In this document: positions 36,684 through 47,058 of the stretch, in pieces
Numbering within the stretch: position 1 is the stretch's first letter
How the letters are laid out: every line of letters starts with the position of its first letter
NCBI RefSeq assembly: GCF_000764665.1
Contig: NZ_JRGM01000146.1
Coordinates: 1-62,953, forward strand
Direction: 5' to 3'
Source: Aeromonas lacus
GTDB lineage: Bacteria > Pseudomonadota > Gammaproteobacteria > Enterobacterales > Aeromonadaceae
DNA: 62,953 bases
Translations under genes and position numbers: made by a program
Notes under the pieces: generated by a model
Database searches by the model: none
What the model was told of the DNA's origin: nothing
What the model saw: the letters and a program-made list of their open reading frames with translations, nothing else

Positions 36684-37766
36684 TCAATGGCGCTCTTTGG
36701 GGGAAACCGTCTTGAGGGCTCGCTTGGCGGCATACATCCGTTCGTCCGCCAGCCGGATCAGGTTTAGCCCCTCGTCGTAGTGTTCGGGGCCGGTCTGCAC
36801 TATGCCGATACTGAGGGTGATCCCGGCCAGTTTATCCTTTATCGCCTGGGTCAGTCGCTTGAGATAGATATCCCGCGCCTGCGCCTCGTTGCAGTTGGGC
36901 AGGATCAGGCAGAACTCATCCCCGCCATAGCGAAAGCAGCTGTCTTCGGTGCGAAAGACCTGACGGATGCAGGTACCGACGGTGCGCAGGATCTCGTCCC
37001 CGCGCTGGTGCCCCTCGCTGTCGTTGATCTGTTTGAAGTTGTCGATATCGAGGTAGGCGATGGCCACCGGTTCGGCCCGCCGCTCACAAGAGCGCAGCGT
37101 CAGCTGCAGCTGATCGTTGAGGTGACGGACGTTTAGCAATCCCGTCAGCGCATCGGTGCGGTTGAGCTCCTCCAGCTGATGGGTGCGCTCGCGAACCTTC
37201 TGTTCGAGGCTTTTCGCATAGTTCTCCGATTTCTCTCTGGACGACTCGATCTCTGACACCAGGCTGCGGATATAGGTCTCGAAGACCAGCGTGATGTCGA
37301 ACAGGATCAGCTTGTCCAGCGCCGCCAGCATGGCGATCCGCTCGCTCTCGTTGCCGATTTGGTCAAAGATGTTTTCGATCAGCAGCGCCTTGAGGGTGTT
37401 GATGGCGGCCAGATAGAGCTTGGGTTCGACGCCGATCCGCTTGTGCACCAGCCCGATCCGCAGCCGGTTGTTAACGTACTCCAGATCGTAGAGACCGCTG
37501 AACAGATCGAGAATGTAGCGCCGCTGGGCGGCTCTCAGCCGGTTGAGGGTATCGGCATCGCCTATCAGCAGGGCGATCTCGGTGATGGCGGTCTGCTGCT
37601 GGTAAAACTTGTCGACCAGCTCATCGATATGGGGCTCGATCTTGCCGCTGTAACTTGCCAGCAGAGCGACATCCTGTTCGTTCAGCAAAAGCAGCTCTTT
37701 GCGATGGGCAATTTCAAATTCGGTGATCCGCATCTGCTCCAGCAGGGTCTGTTCCGTGGGTTTCAT
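36684..37766 (-). CDS. globin-coupled diguanylate cyclase
   Basis: A 360-residue c-di-GMP synthase. An N-terminal globin-coupled-sensor domain (about residues 10-165) has the proximal haem ligand His108 in RLRIGLVHKRIGVEPKLYL, the signature of haem oxygen or NO sensors such as DosC. A linker helix (ENYAKSLEQKVRERTHQLEE) leads to a GGDEF domain with an intact RYGGDEF (GGDEF at residues 281-285). The product-inhibition I-site RTED lies at 272-275, five residues before GGDEF. It is therefore predicted active, haem-regulated and feedback-inhibited. No membrane segment. Confidence 0.92.
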   Translation of the reverse strand: MKPTEQTLLEQMRITEFEIAHRKELLLLNEQDVALLASYSGKIEPHIDELVDKFYQQQTAITEIALLIGDADTLNRLRAAQRRYILDLFSGLYDLEYVNNRLRIGLVHKRIGVEPKLYLAAINTLKALLIENIFDQIGNESERIAMLAALDKLILFDITLVFETYIRSLVSEIESSREKSENYAKSLEQKVRERTHQLEELNRTDALTGLLNVRHLNDQLQLTLRSCERRAEPVAIAYLDIDNFKQINDSEGHQRGDEILRTVGTCIRQVFRTEDSCFRYGGDEFCLILPNCNEAQARDIYLKRLTQAIKDKLAGITLSIGIVQTGPEHYDEGLNLIRLADERMYAAKRALKTVSPKERH

Positions 37767-37926
37767 CGCCGCTCTCTATCAAGGGGGCCGGCAGGACTCC
37801 GTGTCGCTGTCGTAGCCTTATTGGAAATAATTTGCAATTGATAGTGTAGACATTTGCGGGGTGGAGACTTAAATGGCTCTTGTCGACAGAGCCATTTCAT
37901 CGGGCTGGATAGTAAGGCGAGAGGTA

Positions 37927-38280
37927 TTAGAAGGTCAGTACCTTGTCGGCGGCGAGGGTCCACTGGGCCAGCATCGGCAGGGTGCCGATCTCGATACCCT
38001 CGATCAGCGGCAGGGCAGTAATGCCACGGGCATCGGTGCAGGTTTTGCACAGGCGAATGGTGACCCCTTGTGCCAGCAGGATCTCCAGCATCTGGCGCAA
38101 GTTGTACCCTTCGGCAGGAGCCTGACCGGCCAGCGCCGCGCTCACCGCATCGGACATCAGGAACAGCTTGATGCTGGCACCGCCCTGTTCGTTGAGGGCA
38201 ATGGCCAGACGCAAGGCATTGAACAGGGATTCGCTGCCATAGGGGGCACCGTTGGCAATCACCACAATTTGTTGATTCAT
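37927..38280 (-). CDS. DsrE/YchN-family protein
   Basis: A 117-residue small cytoplasmic protein with the DsrE-like Rossmann fold: IVVIANGAPYGSESLFNALR at the N-terminus and a conserved cysteine pair in IRLCKTCTDARGI near residue 80. Family members relay sulfur or form hexamers of unknown function (YchN); which applies is not evident. The ATG at 38278-38280 follows GGGAG. The open frame extends another 46 codons upstream with an implausible N-terminus. Confidence 0.85.
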   Translation of the reverse strand: MNQQIVVIANGAPYGSESLFNALRLAIALNEQGGASIKLFLMSDAVSAALAGQAPAEGYNLRQMLEILLAQGVTIRLCKTCTDARGITALPLIEGIEIGTLPMLAQWTLAADKVLTF

Positions 38281-38438
38281 AAGAGACTCCCGATTGGAAA
38301 GAGCGTCATTGTAGAACCAATAAGGTGGCAATTGCGTGATATGACACAATTTCTGTCGCACCTTTTTCCCGCTTGCTTGACCCTGCTGCCGATCGAGGTT
38401 CTTATGGTCAGTTCGCAAACAAGACCGGATGAATCGAG

Positions 38439-38834
38439 ATGTGGAAAGTATTGGGAGCCGGCTTGCTGCTGTTGGCAGGCTCAGCCTGTGCCAGTGAGCC
38501 TGTCGGTTGCAAGGCCCGCCTGCAGGCGGTCAACGAGCAGCTGGTGTTTGCCAAAGCACACAACAATGCCGGGCAGATTGCCGGGCTGGAACAGGCTGCA
38601 CGCAATATCAAGGCCTACTGTACCGACGAAGGGCTCCTCAAGGAGCAGAAACAACGGGTAAGCAAGCTGCGGGGAGAGGTCAATGAGCGCCTGCTTGAAC
38701 TGCAGGAGGCTAGAGTGTCCGGCAAACCGGGCAAGGTTGCCGACAAGCAGAGCAAGCTGGAGCAGTCACAGACCGACTTGCTGGAGGCGCAGCGCGAGTT
38801 GGGTGAGCTGAACCGGTTGGTCGACAAAAAGTAG
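38439..38834 (+). CDS. DUF1090 (YqjC-like) periplasmic protein
   Basis: A 131-residue protein with a signal peptide (LLLLAGSACA) and a mature all-helical, coiled-coil-like body starting CKARLQAVNEQLVFAKAH. Two cysteines (Cys24 and the one in IKAYCTDEGL) are conserved in DUF1090. Function unknown. Ribosome site weak. Ends at a good terminator shared with the convergent yfhL unit. Confidence 0.85.
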   Translation: MWKVLGAGLLLLAGSACASEPVGCKARLQAVNEQLVFAKAHNNAGQIAGLEQAARNIKAYCTDEGLLKEQKQRVSKLRGEVNERLLELQEARVSGKPGKVADKQSKLEQSQTDLLEAQRELGELNRLVDKK

Positions 38835-38858
38835 CGCCCATTCGATGAGCGGGGATCA

Positions 38859-38884
38859 AAAAGGCCGGGATAACCCGGCCTTTT
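38859..38884. terminator. bidirectional terminator between DUF1090 gene and yfhL
   Basis: An 11-bp stem AAAAGGCCGGG / CCCGGCCTTTT with an ATAA loop and T-rich exits on both strands. Confidence 0.88.
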
Positions 38885-38889
38885 GCATT

Positions 38890-38996
38890 TACTGCCTGTG
38901 CATCCGCACAAACTTCTCCATCAGCTGATCTTCGGTCTCCACATGAGCAGGATCCCGGAATATGCAGCCCATGTAGAGCAGACGCTGATGCCGGAG
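38890..38996 (-). pseudogene. decayed tandem copy of the yfhL 3' end
   Basis: About 107 bp directly downstream of yfhL repeat its last third. Translated on the minus strand it ends [20 protein letters not shown] plus one Gln before a stop, whereas the intact gene ends with Arg. Upstream of that, about two extra bases break the frame in the second cluster-binding region. It has no start of its own. Confidence 0.85.
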
Positions 38997-38999
38997 TTA

Positions 39000-40611
<1,612 letters not shown>

Positions 40612-40837
40612 GTCGGACTCTTCGTATCTGATTGCAAATCAGGACGACGCCACCTGATGGCGCCGTATGGATTGAGTAGCAGTGCGAGCCATTACGTGGT
40701 GCTCTGCCACCCGATAACGGTATATCCAGCCTGCACGCTTATAAAATATGCGCCAGATATTCGGGGTGCGAGATTGTACTCGCCCCCACGCCATCATGCA
40801 ATTTGGCGGGGATAAAGAGGGACGGGGTGTCTCGCTG

Positions 40838-41611
40838 TCAGGCCCAGCGAGACAGGGGGGCGGGCATGGCATGGGCATAGCCCTGCTGATAGTCGCAGCC
40901 GAGCTGGTTGGCAATCTCGATGTGAGCCAGGGTCTCGACCCCTTCGCACACCACCTTCATGCCAAAGCGCTGCAGATACTCCACCAGACCAGTCAGCATC
41001 CGCAAGGCATGGCTACTCTTGTTCGCCTGCAGCAGCAGGGAGCGATCCAGCTTGATGATCTCGTAGGGGAGTGCCATCACCCGCTGAAAATTGCACTCCT
41101 GGGTGCCGAAATCATCGCAGGCGATATGAGCGCCGTGGCTGCGCAGCACTTCGATCAGCTCGCGATGTTTGCGATAGAGCGGCGCGTGTTCCAGCACCTC
41201 GAACCAGATCGCTATCCCCAGCTTGCGAGCCTGCAGGATCACCAGTAACAGCAGGTTCTGGTATGTCGAGCTCTCAAGTGCAGGATTCAAGTTGATGGAG
41301 AGAGAGCAGGGCGCATGGCGTGCCAGTACGGGCAGGTCACGCCAAATCGCTCTCAGTATCACTATATCGATGTCCAGAGCTTCACCCTGGCTCAGAGTCA
41401 GGAAGTCGATGCCCTGGTGGCCACGCCGGGCGGGATCCCAGCGCCTAGCCAGCGCTTCAAAGCCGATGATCTGGCGATCCTTGCCGATGATGGGTTGGTA
41501 AAACGGTACAGCGGCATCTGCCGCCAGCGGGGCCATTTCACAACTTGGGATCTCTTCTTTGAATGCCAACATGGCACTGGTCTCAACAGGCTGATAAATA
41601 TGGGAGATCAT
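40838..41611 (-). CDS. EAL-domain c-di-GMP phosphodiesterase (EAL only)
   Basis: A roughly 257-residue protein made almost entirely of one EAL domain. Catalytic features appear intact: GFEALARR, the metal-binding Asn in SINLNPALE, Glu in WFEVLEH, DDFG, Lys in IKLDRS, Glu in CEGVET and Gln in QQGYAHAMP. It should hydrolyse c-di-GMP to pGpG. No sensor domain or signal peptide. The start is uncertain: a TTG at 41624-41626, ATG at 41609-41611 or ATG at 41570-41572; no ribosome site is strong. It lies upstream of a response-regulator/BvgS pair, and paired inverted-repeat sites precede it. Confidence 0.85.
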   Translation of the reverse strand: MISHIYQPVETSAMLAFKEEIPSCEMAPLAADAAVPFYQPIIGKDRQIIGFEALARRWDPARRGHQGIDFLTLSQGEALDIDIVILRAIWRDLPVLARHAPCSLSINLNPALESSTYQNLLLLVILQARKLGIAIWFEVLEHAPLYRKHRELIEVLRSHGAHIACDDFGTQECNFQRVMALPYEIIKLDRSLLLQANKSSHALRMLTGLVEYLQRFGMKVVCEGVETLAHIEIANQLGCDYQQGYAHAMPAPLSRWA

Positions 41612-41637
41612 ATAATAGAAGGTCAAAAGGGGATGTA

Positions 41638-41694
41638 GGAATACTCCGATTGTTAGTTGTTGAATTAAGGTGAATGAATCGGAATATTCCGATT
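41638..41694 (-). promoter_or_regulatory. paired operator-like palindrome upstream of the EAL gene
   Basis: A perfect 18-bp palindrome AATCGGAATATTCCGATT (41677-41694) and a second copy of most of it, GGAATACTCCGATT (41638-41651, 13 of 14 identical). The copies are 43 bp apart, about four helical turns. The spacing and symmetry suggest two dimers of one regulator on the same DNA face, the proximal one close to the EAL start. The regulator is unknown. Confidence 0.65.
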
Positions 41695-42218
41695 ACTTAG
41701 CTGAATGCAACTATATAAACTGTTGCTGGATAAAAATACGTAAATACTCAGAATGTATAATTAATGGGGGGCAGCCATGGGAATTTAATTCACACCAACA
41801 GCAGGGGCTTTGAGGATATATCGTACAAAAAGAGGATGATTTTCACAATCAAGGTGCTCATTCGCAACGAGAAACATCATATTATTTGTTTGTGGTGAAA
41901 AATTGACCAGACATCCATGTGAGACGCATAAAGCTATATATCTGTGGTGCTGGTATTTGCTTCTGTTATGACTGGTCGTGAAATTTATGGGATGATAGTG
42001 AGAGACCGATGACAATATATTTAAAGTATGATCCTGACTTTCTATGTCAATAAAAATAAAACATGGTTAATTTTAATCGGCTGTTGCTTTACAGCTCGAA
42101 ATATGATCAGCGCTGGCTTTTTCGCTGCCATTTCTTTTATATAGCTCCCCGGATTTTAGTTGGCAGAGAGGGCGTTTGGTGCAAACAACCATTGGCAAGC
42201 ACCCGATTTTATATCTGA
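41695..42218. other. AT-rich intergenic region between EAL and response-regulator genes
   Basis: 524 bases, markedly more AT-rich than the surroundings. One 76-codon frame on the minus strand (41785-42015) starts with TTG and has no ribosome site or recognisable content, so I do not call it. The region should contain the 3' end of the response-regulator transcript and upstream control sequence for the EAL gene. Confidence 0.5.
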
Positions 42219-42857
42219 TTAGCACAGGCCACTGCTGCGGGCATATTCAAAGAGGGCGCTGTCACTGTTGATGCCCAGACGTTGCATGGCACTCTTCTTT
42301 TGGGTGCTGATGGTCTTGATGCTGCGGTGCAGGTACTCGGCTGCCTGGGTAACAGACATACCGCTGGCCAGCAGCCGGACCACTTCAGTCTCTTTGGGGG
42401 TTAGTTGATTGACCCCGGCCTGCTGGGGCAGGCCCGCTTCGGCCAGCAACATTTTGACCGAACTGCCGATATAGGTGCGGCCAAGCAATACCTGACGAAT
42501 GGCATCCGAGAGTTCGCCGATGACCGATTTCTTCAACAGCAGACCACTTATTCCTGACTGGATAAGCGATTGTAAAATGGCGTTATTGTGGAGTTGGGTC
42601 AGCACAATAATAGGCAAAGAGGGATAATCTCGTCTTAACTGCTGGATCATCACCAAACCGTCGCTGCGAATATCGCCGGGCATGCTGAAGTCGGTGATTA
42701 ACAGATCACATGGATGTTGCTGCAATAAAACCAGCAATTCAGATACCTGATAGGCCTCGGCAATCACTTCACAGCGGGGTTGAATCTGCTCGATAAGAGC
42801 ACGGATCCCGGTCAAGATCAGCGGATGGTCATCAGCAAGTATAATCTTGAAGGACAT
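42219..42857 (-). CDS. NarL/FixJ-family response regulator (BvgA-like)
   Basis: A 212-residue two-domain regulator. The receiver domain has the acidic pocket LADDHP and phospho-acceptor Asp56 (LLITDFSMPG). The C-terminal LuxR helix-turn-helix (LTPKETEVVRLLASGMSVTQ, then AEYLHRSIKTISTQKKSAMQ) binds DNA. It is divergent from a BvgS-type kinase, the natural partner, and on the same strand as the EAL gene downstream. The architecture matches BvgA, EvgA and RocA. Ribosome site GAGG. Confidence 0.92.
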   Translation of the reverse strand: MSFKIILADDHPLILTGIRALIEQIQPRCEVIAEAYQVSELLVLLQQHPCDLLITDFSMPGDIRSDGLVMIQQLRRDYPSLPIIVLTQLHNNAILQSLIQSGISGLLLKKSVIGELSDAIRQVLLGRTYIGSSVKMLLAEAGLPQQAGVNQLTPKETEVVRLLASGMSVTQAAEYLHRSIKTISTQKKSAMQRLGINSDSALFEYARSSGLC

Positions 42858-42979
42858 AAATGAGCCTCTTATAAAACAGCGAATAATATTCAGGCTATCA
42901 AACCTAGCATTTCTATACTACCGTGCGCACCCATTTTTTTCATGGCCTCCTCTTGTTGGGGAAATATATTTGAATCGTT

Positions 42980-45900
42980 ATGCGTATATGCCATTCAATC
43001 ATGCCGATAATCAAGCGGTTCATAATTATTGTCACTCTATTTCTCTTGACTCCATATGTTATTTCCGCCGATACCATTGCTATTCCCACTGTAGAGGTAG
43101 GGATATTGGCGGGTGGATGGGGTCCTTTTCAGCAGTGGGACGGCAAGGTCGCCTCCGGATTCAGCGTTGAATTGATGGAACAATTGGCCAAAAAGCTGGA
43201 CTACCGGATTGCCTGGCAGGTTTACCCTGACTGGGAAGCCATGTATACCGATGCCTGCCGTGGCAAGCTGGATATCCTGCTTGATGCTTTTAACACTGAG
43301 GTGCGCCAGTGCGTCACCTATAGCCTGCCTTACTACACCTCGCCGACTGTGGTGGTGGTGCGCCAAGACAGCGCCCTGTTTCGGGATGTGAGCCGGTTGC
43401 AGTCCGCGAGCATTGCCATCGAAAAAGGCTTTCTGACCGAGAAGCTGGTCAAGCTGCATTATCCCAATGTCACACCGCGGCTCTTTGTCGATACTCGCCG
43501 TGCATTGCAGGCGGTTGAACAAGGTCGGGCAGATGCCTATATCGGCAACCTCCACGTGGCCAATCTGTTTATCGAACGTCACCCGGCGTTGGCGGTAGTT
43601 GCCCAGTCTCCCTTGTTGATGGAAACCCTGCACCTTGGCATTGCCAGCCAGAAACACACTCTTGCCATCCGGCTGGATACCGCTATTCAGGCGCTGACGG
43701 TCGAGGCGCGCAGTGAACTGGAGAAACTCTGGCTGGGGGAGAGTCTGGAGCCCAATTTTATGGGGCACAGCCATTTCTTGCTGCGTCCTGATGAGCGTGG
43801 CTGGCTCTCGATGCTGCCACCGCTAAAGCTGGGGTTGATCCCCGGCTGGGTGCCCTTCTCCTATCACGATGAGGAGGGCAATTCGGTCGGCTTGATAGCA
43901 GATTATCTGAACGTGTTGCAAGAGAAGTTGGGGTTGGCATATAGCGGTGTGCCGGTACGGCGCTGGCCCGAGCTGCAACAACTGCTGCTGCATCACGATG
44001 TGGATCTGGCGGTATTGCCAGCACGGATCATCGAGCGGTTGGTGGGGTGGCATGCCAGCGAGCCCTTTGCATCATTCCCGATGGTGCTGGTGACGGCACG
44101 TGGCAGCCTCCCTATCGGAGATCTCTCCGATCTGGCCGGCAAAGAGCTGCTGCTGACCGATAGCATGCTGATCCCCGAGCTAAGGGCGCTGGTGCCCGAC
44201 CTTAAACTGACCACAACCCGTGATGCCAGCGATGGGCTCGCCCGTGTCGCTGCGGGGCAAGGGGATGCCTATATCGGCAATCTGGTGGTGGTCTCCCGTC
44301 TTATCACCGAGCTGTTTGATGACAGACTCCATATCGCCGCTCCCACCCCCTTCAAGGATGAACTGGCTGTGGCGGTACGTGAGCCATACGCGCCCTTGTT
44401 GCCTTTGGTGAACCGGGTGCTGGCCAGCATGAGCGACAAGGAGCAGCGCCAGATCCGCAACAGCTGGTTGGCGCTCAATTACAGCGAAGGGATCCCCAGA
44501 GCGAAACTGGTGCGCACCCTGCTGCCGGTCGGGCTGGCCGTCAGCTTGTTTATCCTGACGCTGCTGGTCGCTTACTGGCGCTTGCGGCAAGAGATCATTC
44601 GGCGGCATCAGGTGGAGCTGGCATTGGCCAGCGCCAAGGTGCGGGCCGAGTCTGCTGCCACCATAAAGGGTGAATTTCTGGCCACCATGAGCCACGAGAT
44701 CCGTACCCCGATGAACGGCATCGTCGGTATGGCGGAGCAGCTCTCGCTGACCGGGTTGAGCGAAGATCAGCGCCAGATGGTGGAGATCATCAACCGTGGG
44801 GCACAGGGGCTGCATGCGCTGATCGACAACGTGCTCGACTACGCCAAGCTGGAGGCGGGCAAGATGGTGCTCGACGAAGTGCCGTTCCTGATGCGGGAGC
44901 TGATCGACAGCGTGCTGACCATGACCGTCAGCGAGGTACAGCGCAAGGGGCTGCGAGTCTATCTGCTGGCGGATAAGGAAGTGGCAGCCCGCTTTCATGG
45001 CGATGTGCTGCGGCTGCGTCAGGTCCTCTTCAACTTTGTCAGCAATGCCATCAAGTTTACCGAGCGCGGTTTTATCGAGCTTTCCCTTGCCCTATTGCAG
45101 GAGGAAGAGGGCAGGCAGCGGCTGCAGTTCGGGGTACGAGATAGCGGGATCGGCATGAGTGACGAGGCGCAAAGCCGGATCTTCAACGCCTTTGAGCAGG
45201 CGGAGAGCTCGACTACCCGCAGTTACGGCGGCAGTGGGCTGGGGCTCAGCATCTGTCACACCCTTGCCGGATTGATGCAGGGAGAGATTGGACTGCAGAG
45301 CTCACCTGGCCTTGGCACCTTTATCACGCTGACCGTGACTCTGCCGGTTGTGACCCACTCCGAGCCAGACCCGCACCTCGCTGGGATGCGCGCTGTCATC
45401 GAGTTGCGTGATGAGAAGCTGCGTCACACCCTGTTGTTGCACCTCGGTGCGCTGGGGGTGAGCTGCACCGGGCAAGCGGGTGGGGCGGATCTGCACTTTA
45501 GCGACAGCGAACAGGCTCCCAGCGATGCTATCAGGTTGGTAGAGCTGAATTCGCCCATGGGTTATCGGCGCGAAGCGGGGCGCTATCTGCTCAACAGCAA
45601 TCCCCTGACCTGGAATGCGGTACGCGAGGTGTGCTATCGCCAGCTGGGATTGGCCGATGTCCTGTTGCCGACCCCGCTGTGTGAGCAGGCTGAAGCCGGC
45701 GAGCTGCTGCCCTACCGGATCCTGCTGGTGGAGGATAACCCGCTAAACCAGTCGTTGGTGATGCGCCAGCTTGGCCAACTTGGCTTGCATTGTGATCTGG
45801 CCGGGCAGGGTGAGCTGGCGCTGGAAATGGTGGTTCGTACTCCTTACGACCTGGTGCTGTGCGACTGCCAGATGCCGGTGATGGACGGCTACGAGTTCAC

Positions 45901-46387
45901 CCGCAAGGTGCGCGAGCAGGAGGAGCAGGATGAGCGGTTGCTGATCATTGCCATGACCGCCAACGTGTTGCCGGAACAGCGCGAACGCTGCTTTGCCGCC
46001 GGTATGGACGATCTGCTCGGCAAGCCGGTACTGCTGGCTGGATTGCGCCAGATGTTGCAGAAGTGGCATATCCTCCCCTCCGAGCGGCTACTCGACCTCG
46101 CTGTGGTGAGCTCGCTGTTTGGCGCAGGTGAGCCGTTGCGACAGGCGTTGCAGCAGTGTCGTGACGAACTGGAGCGTGGACTTGGCATGCGTCCGCAAGA
46201 AGATATCGCCTTGGCCGAGTGGGTGCACCGTCAGGCGGGTACGCTCGCCATGATGATCCCGGAGGTAGCTGAGCAGGGCTGGCGGCTGGAGGAGCGGATC
46301 CGTCAACAAGGGGCCGCAGCGTGTGGCGATGAACTGGCGCGGTTTTGTGCACTGTTGCAGCAGCTGGTCGATGAGCTGGCGGTGTGA
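42980..46387 (+). CDS. BvgS-type hybrid sensor histidine kinase
   Basis: A 1135-residue unorthodox kinase. After a signal-like segment (residues 8-30) come two periplasmic Venus-flytrap SBP_bac_3 domains (about 35-255 and 275-500) and one membrane helix (about 514-533). The DHp helix has His572 (FLATMSHEIRTPMNG) and the ATPase domain reads VSNAIKF, RDSGIGM and GGSGLGLSIC. A degenerate region follows, then a receiver domain with Asp962 (VLCDCQMPVMDG) and an HPt-like end with His1083 (WVHRQAG). This is the four-step BvgS/EvgS relay. Start uncertain: ATG 42980 or ATG 43001; neither has a strong ribosome site. The ligand is probably a small molecule. Confidence 0.92.
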   Translation: MRICHSIMPIIKRFIIIVTLFLLTPYVISADTIAIPTVEVGILAGGWGPFQQWDGKVASGFSVELMEQLAKKLDYRIAWQVYPDWEAMYTDACRGKLDILLDAFNTEVRQCVTYSLPYYTSPTVVVVRQDSALFRDVSRLQSASIAIEKGFLTEKLVKLHYPNVTPRLFVDTRRALQAVEQGRADAYIGNLHVANLFIERHPALAVVAQSPLLMETLHLGIASQKHTLAIRLDTAIQALTVEARSELEKLWLGESLEPNFMGHSHFLLRPDERGWLSMLPPLKLGLIPGWVPFSYHDEEGNSVGLIADYLNVLQEKLGLAYSGVPVRRWPELQQLLLHHDVDLAVLPARIIERLVGWHASEPFASFPMVLVTARGSLPIGDLSDLAGKELLLTDSMLIPELRALVPDLKLTTTRDASDGLARVAAGQGDAYIGNLVVVSRLITELFDDRLHIAAPTPFKDELAVAVREPYAPLLPLVNRVLASMSDKEQRQIRNSWLALNYSEGIPRAKLVRTLLPVGLAVSLFILTLLVAYWRLRQEIIRRHQVELALASAKVRAESAATIKGEFLATMSHEIRTPMNGIVGMAEQLSLTGLSEDQRQMVEIINRGAQGLHALIDNVLDYAKLEAGKMVLDEVPFLMRELIDSVLTMTVSEVQRKGLRVYLLADKEVAARFHGDVLRLRQVLFNFVSNAIKFTERGFIELSLALLQEEEGRQRLQFGVRDSGIGMSDEAQSRIFNAFEQAESSTTRSYGGSGLGLSICHTLAGLMQGEIGLQSSPGLGTFITLTVTLPVVTHSEPDPHLAGMRAVIELRDEKLRHTLLLHLGALGVSCTGQAGGADLHFSDSEQAPSDAIRLVELNSPMGYRREAGRYLLNSNPLTWNAVREVCYRQLGLADVLLPTPLCEQAEAGELLPYRILLVEDNPLNQSLVMRQLGQLGLHCDLAGQGELALEMVVRTPYDLVLCDCQMPVMDGYEFTRKVREQEEQDERLLIIAMTANVLPEQRERCFAAGMDDLLGKPVLLAGLRQMLQKWHILPSERLLDLAVVSSLFGAGEPLRQALQQCRDELERGLGMRPQEDIALAEWVHRQAGTLAMMIPEVAEQGWRLEERIRQQGAAACGDELARFCALLQQLVDELAV

Positions 46388-46396
46388 GTCGGTAAT

Positions 46397-46681
46397 CTAG
46401 TGGATTGCCGCAAGCGCCATCTCGAAGCGCTGCTCGCGAATGGTGCGGGGCATGGCGCCATTGGTTGCACCAGCCAGCCACTCCCAGTCAAGCCTGGGGC
46501 TGCCCGCTTTGAAGCGCTGATAGGGAATACCCAGCTTCACTGTCACGAAGAGCGTCGTGGGCAGGCCCAGCTTGTTGCTGTAGCGAACCATCAGGTCGCC
46601 CTGATAGCCCTCCATGCGCTTTTTCAGCGCTTGCAGCGTGAGCCCGGTGGCATGGCCATGTTCGTCCCAGATCTCAAACAT
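46397..46681 (-). CDS. hypothetical protein, 94 residues
   Basis: I do not recognise this protein. It starts MFEIWDEHGHATGLTLQALK, is soluble with mixed charge, and has no signal peptide, cysteine cluster or membrane segment. The segment LGLPTTLFVTVKLGIPYQRF looks like a beta-rich core. Codon use fits the neighbourhood. It ends 10 bases from the kinase stop (convergent) and begins about 100 bases past the tRNA-Tyr terminator. Ribosome site weak, so it could still be spurious. Confidence 0.55.
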   Translation of the reverse strand: MFEIWDEHGHATGLTLQALKKRMEGYQGDLMVRYSNKLGLPTTLFVTVKLGIPYQRFKAGSPRLDWEWLAGATNGAMPRTIREQRFEMALAAIH

Positions 46682-46783
46682 GATGTGAATACTCTGACAA
46701 AGGTGGTGATAAAGTGAACAGGATGGGTTGCAAATGCAACTGTCAGATCTGACAAGGGGAGAGACCGTATGGGCCAGAAAAGC

Positions 46784-46810
46784 GAAAACCCGGCGCTGGG
46801 CCGGGTTTTC
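46784..46810 (-). terminator. terminator of the tRNA-Tyr array
   Basis: An 11-bp stem GAAAACCCGGC / GCCGGGTTTTC with a GCTGG loop, followed on the minus strand by CTTTTCT, 9 bases past the last tRNA. Confidence 0.85.
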
Positions 46811-46818
46811 TTGAATGA

Positions 46819-46903
46819 TGGTGGAGGGAGAAGGATTCGAACCTTCGAAGGCAGAGCCGTCAGATTTACAGTCTGATCCCTTTGGCCGCTCGGGAACCCC
46901 TCC
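46819..46903 (-). tRNA. tRNA-Tyr (GTA), copy 3 in transcription order
   Basis: An 85-base class II tRNA starting GGAGGGGTTCCCGAGCGGCC. Anticodon loop CTGTAAA (GTA), a long variable arm, T-arm GGTTCGAATCC and an encoded CCA. Identical to the two copies upstream. Confidence 0.97.
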
Positions 46904-46934
46904 ACAGGGGCCTTGCATATTGTGTTCAGGAAGA

Positions 46935-47019
46935 TGGTGGAGGGAGAAGGATTCGAACCTTCGAAGGCAGAGCCGTCAGATTTACAGTCTGATCCCTTTG
47001 GCCGCTCGGGAACCCCTCC
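46935..47019 (-). tRNA. tRNA-Tyr (GTA), copy 2
   Basis: The same 85-base sequence as the other two copies, with the GTA anticodon and encoded CCA. Separated from copy 3 by 31 bp and from copy 1 by 39 bp of unrelated spacer. Confidence 0.97.
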
Positions 47020-47058
47020 ACGGGGTACTTCCTGATTGTCACTACTTTTGCACTTGAA

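Noticed and set aside
41785-42015. 76-codon open frame on the minus strand
   Set aside because: It starts with TTG, lacks a ribosome site, is rich in His and Asn from AT-rich DNA and resembles nothing known.
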